A stretch of 64,000 bases of DNA from Chondromyces crocatus (GCF_001189295.1 NZ_CP012159.1:8602501-8666500), one strand, 5' to 3'. Shown: positions 1 to 9,033, numbered from the stretch's first letter. Notes: a model not told the origin generated them from the letters alone. Translations and numbers: made by a program.

Positions 1-3000
1 CACCGCGCGTCGCCTCAGCACCTCACGCGGGAGCCTCCGCCCTCCGGGCACGCCCAGCGGCTCCGCCATCGGCAGCACGCCCGGCGTCGGCGGCTCCACG
101 CCCTTCCCGAAGGAGGCCACGCCCATGACCGGTGGGAAATCGCGGTCCCCCTCGACCCCTCTCCTCAGCTCCACCAGACCCATCCCTCCGAACACCTCGA
201 CCATCTGCTCCATCTGCTCGACCGTCGTCCCCTTCAACGGCGCCACCCAGGACGCGCGGCGCGCGAAGGCGGCGAGGCGCTCCTCCCGTGGCAGCCTCGG
301 GTTCATGACCTTCTCGTACGCCGCTGGTGTCAGCACATGGTTCGGCACCCGCGCGGGCCAGAAGGAAGGGACGAACGGGTCGTAGTCCGGATCGTAGCCG
401 GAGCGGCAGTACGCGGTGTCCGCCTGCCACGGGAGCCCCATCCAGCGCGTCAGGTCCCCCGGCCCTTGTGCATGCAAGGGCCCTGCAGACGACAGGACCA
501 CCGCCTGGGTCAGCGTCGCGCCGTGATCCGGCTCGGGCTCTCCAGACGGCCGCTGTCGAATACGGAATGGCGCCGAATACATCGAGAGGTGCCGCATCGG
601 CCAGGTCAGCTCGCAGCCAGGATGGAAGGCGTCAGCGAGACAGGCATCGAGCGCCGCCCGATCGAGCATCGCGGGCTGCTCTGCGAGCGGCACCTGCTCG
701 ATTTCCCGTGGCAGCTCTCGCTGCGGATCCCAGTCGGCCACGAAATCACCGGCGGCCCACAACTCGAGGACGCGGTACTGGGTCGGCGAGACCGCCGCAT
801 TCTGACGCGGAGACTCACCAGCGGGCACCTCCATCGCGTCGCCATAGAGCCAGGGCCACGGGAGCTGATCCCCATTCGCCTGCCCCGGATCGCGGAACGC
901 CTGGAGCACCTGCCGACGCAGCTCACCATAGATGTCGTATTCACCTTCAGCAGGCTTCGCCGCCAGCTTCTGCACGTACTCGGGATCCTCGAAATGGTTC
1001 GCTCCACCCCACCCGAACTGGGTCGCGAACCCCTGGTTGACCCACTGATGCTCCGTCAATCGCTGCAGGATCGGGTACACATCCCGCTGGAACGACACCT
1101 GCGCCGGAAGACGGAGCCACTCGTTTTGCACGTACAGATCGAACATCAGATCGTACAGCGTGCGCACCGCGGTCACCGTCGGCGCATAGTTGGGCGGCGC
1201 AGTCACCACCCAGGCTGGCTCCACGGGGATGCGCTGCCCCTCGATGCGCACCTCGGCCGTCACGGGACCATCGGACGTATCGTCGTACCAGCCATCGGCA
1301 TTGATGAAGCTGTCCTCGTCCGACGGAATGTAGATGGGCTTCCCCTCCGGCGACGCCGACTTGCCATGACCCCCGAGAAAGACGAGGCGCCCCGCCTCGT
1401 CGGTCCTCAACTCACCGAGGTAGACCTCTTCCTCCTGAAACTTCCCCCGGAACTGCGTGGCCTCCCCTCTTTGCTCCTTGCCACGGATGGAACGCGCCCC
1501 CCCGTCGATGGTCAACACGTCGCGCGCTGGCCCCTCCACCGAAGCATTGCGCAGCGGCAGCGCCACCGACGCCGCCTCCGGGATATCCAGCGAAAGCTGC
1601 CACCGGTACCAGCTCGCCTTCCGGTTCGCGACGTGGACCGTCCACGTGATGTCGGCCCAGTCCGCGGTCAGCTCACGGATCAGCTCCCCGGCCGCGTTGT
1701 AGCCATAGATGCGGAACCGCGCCGCCTGCCGCTTCAGGGCCCCCTCGTCGTCGCGATGCTCGAGGGGCCCTTCTCCCGGCGGCGTCGTCACCTCCGGCCC
1801 GTAGAAGATGCCGGACGCGCTGTTGCCGACCCTCGCCACCCCGATCGCCGGATGAATCGCAGCCCGCACGATCTTCGTGTCCTTCGCGGGTGGATAGTCA
1901 CCTCCCGGGCACGCTGATTTCGACTTCGTCTTCTTCCCCTCCTGCTCGGCGCCCTCGAGCCCTGCGCACCACGAGAGCGCCCGCGGTTCGACCGGCTCGC
2001 CCACGGGCACGCCGTTCACGTTGCGCCGGACCCGCGCCGAGGCCTGATAGACGGCCTTCCGGGCCAGCGCCAGGCTACCCACGGGGGCGTGCTCGGGCAG
2101 GGCGTGCCATGTGTTGAACGCCAGGTTCTCCCCGTAAGTGGCCTGCCCGCGCGTTCCCAGATCCTGCTGCGGGAGAATCAGCGTCGCCACATGGACGGGC
2201 GGGCTCTTCTCCTCGCTCCACGGCCTCGTCGCCTCATCCGTCGGCATCTCCTGCTCGCTGGTCTGACGCTGGATGAGCAGCTGGAAGCGCGCCTCCCCTT
2301 GCTTCATCCGCGCGTGAAGATCGGCTCGCAGATAGAACGGGTCGTCCACGTCCGGCGGGTCTCCCGACCCTGGCGGCGCCTTCTCCGGCGTGAGCTTGTA
2401 CTTCACGAACGCGCCCTCGCCGAACTTGAACGGCAGCACGCTCCAGTAGGGTGACAGCAGCACCGATGGAACCAGCTTCTCCATCGCGTCCAGCACCTCT
2501 TTCGTCCGTGGGTGCCGCGCCAGGTACTCGTCGAGCTTTCCATTCAACGACTGGCAGGTGAACGCGCACATGTCCTTCGCGGTATCGACGAAGAACACAT
2601 CGTGGTTCTGGAGAATGAAATCGTGCGTCGTCGCGCTCTCTTCGCCCTCCAGGATCTTCTTCCCTTCGACGTCGAACACCTTCAGCGCAATCCCCACCGT
2701 GCCGCCCACATCGGGCACACCAGGCTGAACGTCGCTGGAGAAGCGCACCCAGACCTCGTACTCCGACTTCTGCGCAAAGATCCCCACACGCAGCTCCGGG
2801 GGCAGATCCTCCCGGATGCGCAGCGTGCCATGCGCGACACCGTGGAGGCGCAGGAACACGGGACGGGTCGCAGGGTCCCGCCCGGCGACCACCGTCCTCC
2901 CCTGCGCGTACCGCACGAAGAGGTCGACCAGAGCCTCGACGGCATTCTCATCGCAACCGCAAGGCGGCGCCGGCAGCTCCGGCGCGTCCGACGCTTGCGT

Positions 3001-3024
3001 CGGCTTCGCTGTGGGTGGCTTCAT
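1..3024 (-). CDS. Catalase-like + LodA/GoxA-type quinoprotein oxidase fusion (3' end beyond window)
   Basis: The frame is open for 1008 codons from ATG 3024 to the window edge with no stop, so the C-terminus is missing. GGAGG lies 8 nt before the ATG. Residues about 30-335 look like the catalase-like (SrpA type) heme fold: H61-G-V-A-H-G, V-R94-F-S-S, D-F-I-L-Q-N140-H and ENLAFNTWHALPEH are all in family order. A canonical proximal Tyr motif is not evident. From about 385 a second domain opens with IHPAIGVARVGNS (H391), the hallmark start of LodA (L-lysine 6-oxidase) and GoxA (glycine oxidase), which use a self-made cysteine tryptophylquinone and release H2O2. C804 (HPGCELTW) and W866 (LPWQADT) are 62 residues apart, close to the C516/W581 pair of Marinomonas LodA; WPARVPNHVL follows. 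Substrate is unknown. Its LodB-type flavoprotein partner, if any, would lie past the left edge. Inference: the front domain may handle peroxide made by the back domain. Confidence 0.85.
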   Translation of the reverse strand, partial: MKPPTAKPTQASDAPELPAPPCGCDENAVEALVDLFVRYAQGRTVVAGRDPATRPVFLRLHGVAHGTLRIREDLPPELRVGIFAQKSEYEVWVRFSSDVQPGVPDVGGTVGIALKVFDVEGKKILEGEESATTHDFILQNHDVFFVDTAKDMCAFTCQSLNGKLDEYLARHPRTKEVLDAMEKLVPSVLLSPYWSVLPFKFGEGAFVKYKLTPEKAPPGSGDPPDVDDPFYLRADLHARMKQGEARFQLLIQRQTSEQEMPTDEATRPWSEEKSPPVHVATLILPQQDLGTRGQATYGENLAFNTWHALPEHAPVGSLALARKAVYQASARVRRNVNGVPVGEPVEPRALSWCAGLEGAEQEGKKTKSKSACPGGDYPPAKDTKIVRAAIHPAIGVARVGNSASGIFYGPEVTTPPGEGPLEHRDDEGALKRQAARFRIYGYNAAGELIRELTADWADITWTVHVANRKASWYRWQLSLDIPEAASVALPLRNASVEGPARDVLTIDGGARSIRGKEQRGEATQFRGKFQEEEVYLGELRTDEAGRLVFLGGHGKSASPEGKPIYIPSDEDSFINADGWYDDTSDGPVTAEVRIEGQRIPVEPAWVVTAPPNYAPTVTAVRTLYDLMFDLYVQNEWLRLPAQVSFQRDVYPILQRLTEHQWVNQGFATQFGWGGANHFEDPEYVQKLAAKPAEGEYDIYGELRRQVLQAFRDPGQANGDQLPWPWLYGDAMEVPAGESPRQNAAVSPTQYRVLELWAAGDFVADWDPQRELPREIEQVPLAEQPAMLDRAALDACLADAFHPGCELTWPMRHLSMYSAPFRIRQRPSGEPEPDHGATLTQAVVLSSAGPLHAQGPGDLTRWMGLPWQADTAYCRSGYDPDYDPFVPSFWPARVPNHVLTPAAYEKVMNPRLPREERLAAFARRASWVAPLKGTTVEQMEQMVEVFGGMGLVELRRGVEGDRDFPPVMGVASFGKGVEPPTPGVLPMAEPLGVPGGRRLPREVLRRRAV

Positions 3025-3085
3025 CACGAATACCTCCGCGCTGAGTAAAAATGCCAGGGCAGCGAAAACGATTTCAATCGACGAA

Positions 3086-3131
3086 AGCGTCGCATTCACG
3101 ACGCTGGCTGTGGTAGCTGCCGTGAATGCGA
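3086..3131. promoter_or_regulatory. Nested palindromes in the divergent promoter region
   Basis: Between the divergent starts at 3024 and 3161 lie two overlapping inverted repeats. AGCGTCG (3086-3092) and CGACGCT (3099-3105) form a 20-bp palindrome with a 6-nt centre. TCGCATTCACG (3090-3100) is repeated inverted and exact as CGTGAATGCGA (3121-3131), half-site centres about 31 bp apart, three helical turns. Likely an operator for one or both flanking genes; the regulator is not identified. Confidence 0.55.
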
Positions 3132-3160
3132 TGCACGTCGTCGCCCCGCAGGTTCATGCT

Positions 3161-4516
3161 ATGACGAGAAAACACGATCTCTCAAAGATTTTTCCGATCT
3201 GTCTCCTCGCATTCCTGCCGGGATGCGCGGTCGAAATCGCCGAACCGACCGAGGAAGACCTCGTCGTCGGCGAGGCCATCTCCGAGCTGGAATACAGCCC
3301 CGGTGCAGGGTGGAATCTCGCTTGGTCGGACGAGTTCAATGGCACCAGCTTGAACAGCGCCAACTGGAATGTGCTGACCAGCAACTGGGACCCGGTCACC
3401 AACAACTGCAACTTCGGCACGGGTGAGCTGGAGTTTCCGCGAGCCCAGAACGTCAGCGTGAGCGGCGGAAAGCTCATCCTCTCGGCGCAGCGCACCGGCG
3501 ACAACCCCCGACACGCGAACTGCAGCGGCTTCGCGCCGCGCTCGTTCTATTCGGGCCGGATTCATACCAAGGGCAAGGTCGAGCGCCGCTATGGCAAGAT
3601 CATCGCCAGCATCAAGATCCCGTCCGGGTATGGCATGTGGCCGGCGTTCTGGACCCTCGGCGCCAACATCTCCAGCGTCGGATGGCCTGCCAGCGGCGAG
3701 ATCGACATCCTCGAATGGCACTCCAACTCGCCGACCTGGATGCAGTCCGCCGCCCACTGGTTCAACGGAACGGATCGCCACTGGGGCACGGGCGCCAGCG
3801 GCGGTTACAACCTCGCCGACTCGTTCCACCTCTACGAGGTGGAGTGGACGTCGAGCAACATGACCTTCCGGCTCGACGGCAACATCGTCGCCAACAACGT
3901 CTACACCCACAACGAGAGCGAGTTCCAGCAGCCCCACTACATCCTGCTGAACCTCGCCATCGGCGGGAACTGGTACGGCGATCCCAGCCCCGCCAGCATC
4001 GACCTCCCCTCGGGCGTGACCAAGACGATGGAGGTGGAGTGGGTGCGCTGGTACGAGCGCGGAACCACCTCGGGCCCCACCCTCGTCAACCCCAGCTTCG
4101 AGTCCGGCCTGACCGGGTGGACCACCTGGAGCCCCAACGGCACCGCCCACGCAGCCGTCTCCGAGACGTACAACGGCGCGCACGCCGGCGCGTACCACCT
4201 CACCCACTGGACCAACGGAACCCCCTTCGAGGCGTGGACGTACCAGGTGGCCAGTGGCCTGTCCTCGGGCAACTACAGGGTCCGGGCGTGGGTGCGGAAG
4301 GGAGGCCCCTTCAACTTCGCGTACCTCCAGGCCAAGACCTGCGGCTCGTGCACCCCCGTCACCACGTCCCTCGGCACCTACGGCGGCTGGACGCAGGTCG
4401 AGACGCCCATCATCAACGTCACCGGAGGGACCCTGGAGCTCGGCTTCCACTCGAACTCTCCAGGCAACGGCGCCAGCTTCATCCACATGGACAGCGTCCA
4501 GATCATCAAGCTCTGA
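3161..4516 (+). CDS. GH16 beta-glucanase-type lipoprotein with C-terminal carbohydrate-binding module
   Basis: 451 aa. ATG 3161 is chosen because it puts a short signal with lipobox LPGC (C22) at the N-terminus; the upstream ATG 3131 overlaps the promoter palindrome. The catalytic domain spans about residues 45-310: WSDEFNGTSLN at its start and the GH16 signature E180-I-D182-I-L-E185, giving nucleophile, assisting Asp and acid/base. The family hydrolyses beta-1,3 or mixed beta-1,3/1,4 glucans, agarose or related glycans; the true substrate cannot be read here. Residues about 315-451 (NPSFESGLTGWTTW start) form a CenC/CBM4_9-like beta-sandwich. Probably a cell-surface enzyme of polysaccharide degradation or prey lysis. 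Confidence 0.92.
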   Translation: MTRKHDLSKIFPICLLAFLPGCAVEIAEPTEEDLVVGEAISELEYSPGAGWNLAWSDEFNGTSLNSANWNVLTSNWDPVTNNCNFGTGELEFPRAQNVSVSGGKLILSAQRTGDNPRHANCSGFAPRSFYSGRIHTKGKVERRYGKIIASIKIPSGYGMWPAFWTLGANISSVGWPASGEIDILEWHSNSPTWMQSAAHWFNGTDRHWGTGASGGYNLADSFHLYEVEWTSSNMTFRLDGNIVANNVYTHNESEFQQPHYILLNLAIGGNWYGDPSPASIDLPSGVTKTMEVEWVRWYERGTTSGPTLVNPSFESGLTGWTTWSPNGTAHAAVSETYNGAHAGAYHLTHWTNGTPFEAWTYQVASGLSSGNYRVRAWVRKGGPFNFAYLQAKTCGSCTPVTTSLGTYGGWTQVETPIINVTGGTLELGFHSNSPGNGASFIHMDSVQIIKL

Positions 4517-4529
4517 GCGCCCTCCCCCA

Positions 4530-4570
4530 CGGCAGCCGCTCCCTCGGATCGGAAGCGAGCCGGCTGCCGT
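4530..4570. terminator. Bidirectional hairpin between convergent genes
   Basis: ACGGCAGCCG (4530-4539) pairs perfectly with CGGCTGCCGT (4561-4570), with minor extra pairing inside. It lies between the glucanase stop (4516) and the stop of the minus-strand gene at 4582, so it can serve both. Confidence 0.7.
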
Positions 4571-4581
4571 GAACGTCCCGC

Positions 4582-5982
4582 TCAGGGGCGCACGAAACCG
4601 CGCGGCACCGAGGCGAGATCCTCCTTTGGATCCACCAGCGACGCTGGCGGATGCCCGTTCAGCGAGACCTGTACCTTCGCCCTCACGATCGGTCGCACGC
4701 CCACCGCCGCTTGCTGTCGGTCCGCGATCAGGTGCGCGAAATCGACCAGCATGTCCGGCTTCGTTCCCATCTCACGCACTTGCCGCTGGGTCAGCAGAGC
4801 TTTCGGGTCGACCTTCTCCCGCGCTCCCGTCTCCGGATCGACCATGTAGATCTGGAGCTTCTTCACCTTCTTGTTCCGCAGCTTCATCCGCCACGAGAAC
4901 CGGTGCCCCAGCTCGTTCCACGCCACGTCACCGGGGTGCCGCCAGTGCCGCAACGGCATCACGAACTGCAACAGCAGGTACCCGTGGAGCGCCACGAGGA
5001 TCAGCCTGCGAGGAACGCTTCGGGGCACACGAGGCCCCTCGTGGAGCACCGCGGGGGGCTGCCTCAGGAGCCGGCGTGGCCAGCTCGGATCGGGGAACAG
5101 CGCCAGGGCGCCGATCATCACGAACGGGAAAATGCCGATCTTGAAGATGATGGCGTTCGCCAGATGGAAGAGCGTCGCGATGGCGATGCCCCAGGGCAGC
5201 CCACGCCTGGAGAACAGCAAGAACGGCACCGAGAGATCGATCAGCAGCCCGGCATGAGCCACCGCGAGTGGGATCCCCGGCTGCGCCAGGATGGGGCCGA
5301 TGATCGGCATGTGCGCGCGCGCCGGCAGCCACATGTCCAGCGGCCGCCCGGCGAGCCAGTCGCCGTTGATCTTGGCGATACCTCCGAAGAAGTAGACCAG
5401 CGCGACCTGGAGACGCAGGAGCAAGAGCGCCCAGCGGGGCACGCCTTCCCCCGGCGGTGCGGTTCCCGAACGCTCGGCGCGGCGCAGCGCCCAGAGGCGA
5501 TCCAGCGAGCCGACCCGGTGCGCCGGAATGAACGCCAGGAGCAGGCCAAGCAGGCTGCACAGGTAGAGGTGGTTGAGGTACTCGGTCTTGTCGAGCAGGA
5601 AGACGTAGGTCAGCGCGGCGCCGCAGATCGCCGCCGCCACCCGGTAAAACAGGCCCACGGCGCAGAGGGCTGCGCAGACACCGAGCACGATGAAGTGCCA
5701 GATCATCCCCTGGCCGCCCCAGGGCTTGATGAAGTCGACGTAGCTGAAGAAGAACTGCGGCTCCATGTAGTAGCGCTGGATGCGGTGGTTCGCGAAGTAG
5801 CGGACCACCTCCCACGCAATGAGCCCGCTGAAGACGACGCGAAACACGGCCAGCGAAGCGCCGTCGACCTCGGTGAAGAGGTAGGCCTGCCACTGCGCCC
5901 AGAACCCCTCACGCCCAGCAGACGTGGGAGGCGCGGCGTTCCTCTCGGAGGTCGTCGGCTCCGTGATCTCGGTCGAGGACAT
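4582..5982 (-). CDS. HTTM / vitamin K-dependent gamma-carboxylase-like membrane protein
   Basis: 466 aa. Residues about 40-330 hold several hydrophobic helices of the HTTM type. The D131-K-T-E-Y-L-N-H138 motif followed by LYL matches, from memory, the segment that carries the catalytic lysine of human GGCX. The soluble C-terminal part (about 345-460) has the family's FSWRMKLR, VDPETG, PDM and VSLNG motifs. In animals this enzyme carboxylates glutamates using reduced vitamin K, O2 and CO2; the role of bacterial homologues is largely unsettled. No propeptide-bearing substrate or quinone epoxide reductase is visible beside it. It stands alone, divergent from the lamin-tail lipoprotein. Confidence 0.85.
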   Translation of the reverse strand: MSSTEITEPTTSERNAAPPTSAGREGFWAQWQAYLFTEVDGASLAVFRVVFSGLIAWEVVRYFANHRIQRYYMEPQFFFSYVDFIKPWGGQGMIWHFIVLGVCAALCAVGLFYRVAAAICGAALTYVFLLDKTEYLNHLYLCSLLGLLLAFIPAHRVGSLDRLWALRRAERSGTAPPGEGVPRWALLLLRLQVALVYFFGGIAKINGDWLAGRPLDMWLPARAHMPIIGPILAQPGIPLAVAHAGLLIDLSVPFLLFSRRGLPWGIAIATLFHLANAIIFKIGIFPFVMIGALALFPDPSWPRRLLRQPPAVLHEGPRVPRSVPRRLILVALHGYLLLQFVMPLRHWRHPGDVAWNELGHRFSWRMKLRNKKVKKLQIYMVDPETGAREKVDPKALLTQRQVREMGTKPDMLVDFAHLIADRQQAAVGVRPIVRAKVQVSLNGHPPASLVDPKEDLASVPRGFVRP

Positions 5983-6357
5983 CGATCTCGTGCCCTACCA
6001 CGATGCGGTACGACGCGTGACGCCGCACTCGGCCTCGATCGCGCTTTCCTGCTCGACGAGGAGGCGGCTCGATCTGCACGACAGAGGCTGCGTCAGCCCG
6101 CTTTGCACGCACATGAAGCCATACAAAACCTGTACCAGCACGACCTCGACGCGCATGGCAGAGGCCGCGCTGCGCACCCCGCCATCGCCGCATGAGGGCG
6201 AGAAGAGGCTCTATCTGGCGTCATGACGGGACCGGGAAGCCTCCGGGATGGCCTGCATCTCTTGTGAACGATCGTGTAGAGCCGGTGTCATTGCAGGCGA
6301 GACGCACTAGAGTCGGCCCGGAAGCCGAGCTGGGACGGGACCCGCACCACCTCGGCG
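5983..6357. other. Intergenic region without a convincing gene
   Basis: Divergent spacer between starts 5982 and 6462. Short frames here lack credible starts and overlap on both strands, so I call no gene. The part next to 6462 carries the twin palindrome listed separately; no tRNA-like TPsiC arm is seen. Confidence 0.5.
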
Positions 6358-6405
6358 AAGATGAAGGTCTCTTCATCTTCCACGGGCGATGAAGGTCTCT
6401 TCATC
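6358..6405. promoter_or_regulatory. Twin 18-bp palindromes upstream of the lamin-tail lipoprotein
   Basis: GATGAAGGTCTCTTCATC occurs twice exactly, at 6360-6377 and 6388-6405 (28-bp period). Each copy is a perfect GATGAAG-GTCT-CTTCATC inverted repeat; the first extends to 9 bp per arm (6358-6379). The second ends 56 bp before ATG 6462, an operator-like placement. A double terminator-like hairpin is the alternative. Confidence 0.55.
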
Positions 6406-6461
6406 ATCCCGCGTTCGGTCAACGAGAACCTCCCCTGCGGCGCGCGCTTCACACGAGGACC

Positions 6462-7118
6462 ATGATGCTAGAGAGAGCTTTGATCGCGACCCTCCTTGCC
6501 ACGACGCTGGCGTTCGTCGGCTGCTCGGACGACTCCGGGAGCACCACCGGCGGGAATACCGTCACCGACACCATCACCAACACCAGCACGAACACCGATA
6601 CGGACACGGATACCGACACCGACACGGGCGGCCCCGGATCCGGAGCGGTGGTGATCAACGAGGTGTCGGCGACCCCCAAGGCGATCCCCTACGGTGACTG
6701 GGTCGAGCTGCACAACGGTGGCGACACGCCGTTCAATCTCTCCGGCTACGGCCTCGCAGACACGGACAACACCTCGGGTGGGCCGAAGCTCGGCGGCAAG
6801 GAACTCCGCTTCCCCCAGGGTACGGTGATCGAGCCGGGCGCTTTCCTCCTCGTGATCGCCGATCAGGACATCGCCAACGGCCCGGGCCCCCACACGACCT
6901 GCGGCTCGCACGCGGCCACCTGCTTCTACGCCGAGTGGGGCGCCACCGACGATGGCGAGAGCATCTACCTGGTCGACGGAAACGACGACATCGTCGATCA
7001 GACCACCTACCCCTCCCTCGGCACCGACGGCACCCAGACCTGGGGCCGCCTCCCCGACGCCACGGGTGACTTCGCGCTCACCTCGCCCACCCCTGGCGCT
7101 TCCAACGGAGCGCCCTGA
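6462..7118 (+). CDS. Lamin-tail-domain lipoprotein
   Basis: 218 aa. Signal peptide with lipobox-like FVGC (C21) is followed by a Thr/Asp/Asn tract (about 25-58) built of TD repeats, a surface linker. Residues about 62-200 match the bacterial lamin tail (LTD) fold: VVINEVSATP, DWVELHN, the L-S-G-Y-G-L-A-D step and the late GRLPD. LTD modules in bacteria sit on secreted or surface proteins, often as adhesive or nuclease-associated domains; here no second domain is present, so only a surface-binding role can be suggested. ATG 6465 is an equally good start. The next lipoprotein gene begins 42 bp downstream and may be co-transcribed. Confidence 0.85.
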   Translation: MMLERALIATLLATTLAFVGCSDDSGSTTGGNTVTDTITNTSTNTDTDTDTDTDTGGPGSGAVVINEVSATPKAIPYGDWVELHNGGDTPFNLSGYGLADTDNTSGGPKLGGKELRFPQGTVIEPGAFLLVIADQDIANGPGPHTTCGSHAATCFYAEWGATDDGESIYLVDGNDDIVDQTTYPSLGTDGTQTWGRLPDATGDFALTSPTPGASNGAP

Positions 7119-7160
7119 GCCCGCCCCACCACGCACGTCGTCCCCACCGATCGATCCAGC

Positions 7161-8210
7161 ATGATCCTCCGTCACCGCCGCCAGCCCCTCCGTGACGTGC
7201 CCTCGTGTACGCACCACGGTCTCTCCATCGCGCTCCTGTCCTTCGCCTCCCTGGTCGCCTGCAGCGGCGAACAGACCGGCACCAGCGACAGCAGCACCAG
7301 CACCAGCACCAGCGATGGCGCTGGCGCATCGGGTGGAGCGGGAGAAGGAGGGAGGGGCGACGGCGGCGACGGCGGCGCTGGGGCAGGCCCCATCCAGGGC
7401 GACTTCTGCTCCACCTGTGGCGCGATCGTCACCACCGGGCGGATCGCGAACAACGATCTCGACGAAGCCTCGGGCCTCGCCGCGAGCGCGATCCACCCGA
7501 ACGCCTTCTACACGCACCAGGACGCCGGCAACCCCGCCGAGGTCTTCATCGTCGGCGTCAACGGCAGCAACCTCGGCGTGATCACCCTGGAGGGCGCCGC
7601 CTCGGTCGACTACGAGGACATCGCTTGCGCCCCTTGCTCTTCCGGGAGCTGCGTCTTCGTCGGCGACATCGGCGACAACGACACCGCGCGCGCCACCTAC
7701 ACGATCTACCGCTTCCCCGAGCCCGCCGCAATCGGCCCGAACCAGACGATCGCCGTCGACGCGTTCCCCTTCACTTACCCTGACGGCACCCACAACGCCG
7801 AGACGCTCCTGGTGCACCCCGTGACGGGCCTGATCACCGTGGTGACCAAGGTCTCCTCCGGCCCTTCCTCCGTTTACGAGATCACCCTCCCTGGCACCCC
7901 GGGCACCGCGAGTACTGCCGTGAAGGTCGGTACCATCACCCAGCGCGCCGGGAGCCCTCGCTTCACGGGCGGCTCGGTGCATCCCGAGGCCCGAGGCGTG
8001 CTGCTCCGGACCTCGACCCACGCCTTCTTCTACGCGATGGATCCCGGCGAGCGCGTCGCCGAAGCCCTCCAGCGCACGCCCTGCATCGCGCCCGTAGCCG
8101 ACGAGGATCAAGGCGAGGCCATCGCCTGGACCGCCGATGGCCGCGGCTACGTCACCGTCGGCGAGGGCAAGCGAGAGTACCTGCACGCCGTCACCTGCTC
8201 GGCCCCCTGA
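7161..8210 (+). CDS. Lipoprotein with Ser/Thr and Gly-rich linker, unknown function
   Basis: 349 aa. Signal sequence ends in lipobox LVAC; then a Ser/Thr tract (about 37-55) and a Gly-rich stretch (about 56-77), typical of myxobacterial surface lipoproteins. The folded part (about 80-345) has repeated beta-type segments: EASGLAASAIHPNAFY, YEDIACAPC, VFVGDIGDND, GEAIAWTADGRGYVT. This layout resembles beta-propeller proteins whose blades carry Asp turns, but I do not recognise the family with certainty. Six or more Cys suggest disulfides outside the cytoplasm. Spacing of 42 bp to the preceding lipoprotein suggests one transcript. Confidence 0.7.
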   Translation: MILRHRRQPLRDVPSCTHHGLSIALLSFASLVACSGEQTGTSDSSTSTSTSDGAGASGGAGEGGRGDGGDGGAGAGPIQGDFCSTCGAIVTTGRIANNDLDEASGLAASAIHPNAFYTHQDAGNPAEVFIVGVNGSNLGVITLEGAASVDYEDIACAPCSSGSCVFVGDIGDNDTARATYTIYRFPEPAAIGPNQTIAVDAFPFTYPDGTHNAETLLVHPVTGLITVVTKVSSGPSSVYEITLPGTPGTASTAVKVGTITQRAGSPRFTGGSVHPEARGVLLRTSTHAFFYAMDPGERVAEALQRTPCIAPVADEDQGEAIAWTADGRGYVTVGEGKREYLHAVTCSAP

Positions 8211-8391
8211 CGCACGCGCCACCGGGAGACCGCCTCGGCTTTCCGCGGCAGCACGTCACATCCTCCCCGTCGAGAGGGCACATCCACAACGCACGCTGAC
8301 TTCCACACGCGAGCGACGAGACCTCAGGATCCTGAAGCATCGTCGGACGCGATGACGGCGACGTGTCTGCAGAGCTGATAGATTCACCTCC

Positions 8392-9033
8392 ATGAGAGGC
8401 CTATCGCAACGCGCGGGATGGTGGGGTGGCGCTCTGAGCGTGACGTTCCTCGTCGGGTGCGGCAGCCGCGGTGACGCCACATCGCCGGACGATCTACCCA
8501 ACTTCGTCCAGATCACGGTGGTGGATGCGAAGCTCGGCCTGGGCAAGAGCGACGGCTCGCAATGGGACGGCCTGGGTGTCGTTCCACTCGAAGCCATCCA
8601 GGATCTCGCGAAGGCGATGTCCGTCATCGATCGACGGGCCCAGATTGCCGATCACGGGATCGCCATCCTCAGGACAGGAATCGGGATGTTCAACGCCCCC
8701 GACGCCGTGGGGTGGGCCGAACTCGTCGGTGCGGATCTGCCGCAGACTGCCACGCGTCAACAACTGGTCGCGGAGGCGGAGGACACGTTCTTGCCTGTCT
8801 GGCGTGGCCCTCCGACGTGGAACCGCGTCCCCTTTCACGCCAGCCTGGCGCTCACCGGCAGGCTCGAGGACGACGACACCCCGGGCCGGAACGATCTGAT
8901 CGGCAACTTCTACATCCCGTACGACCAGCTCCTTGCCGCCCTGCGCGCGCAGCGGGTCCACCAGGTGCAGCTCTCCGAGCAGACGCACAACCAGCTCCTC
9001 TTCATCGGCGTGCTGGTCCGCCCATCCTCCTGA
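8392..9033 (+). CDS. Small lipoprotein, unknown function
   Basis: 213 aa. Signal peptide ends in LVGC (about C23). The mature part starts PNFVQITVVDAKLG, resembling the first strand of C2-like beta-sandwich domains, but no calcium-binding loop is clear, so that is only a hint. The rest has mixed helix and strand with one WRGPPTWNRVPFHASL segment. A 181-bp spacer separates it from the upstream lipoprotein; no function can be assigned. Confidence 0.65.
   Translation: MRGLSQRAGWWGGALSVTFLVGCGSRGDATSPDDLPNFVQITVVDAKLGLGKSDGSQWDGLGVVPLEAIQDLAKAMSVIDRRAQIADHGIAILRTGIGMFNAPDAVGWAELVGADLPQTATRQQLVAEAEDTFLPVWRGPPTWNRVPFHASLALTGRLEDDDTPGRNDLIGNFYIPYDQLLAALRAQRVHQVQLSEQTHNQLLFIGVLVRPSS

Noticed and set aside
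337-1917. 526-aa plus-strand frame
   Set aside because: Antisense of the LodA part of the left-edge fusion gene, whose family motifs are clear.
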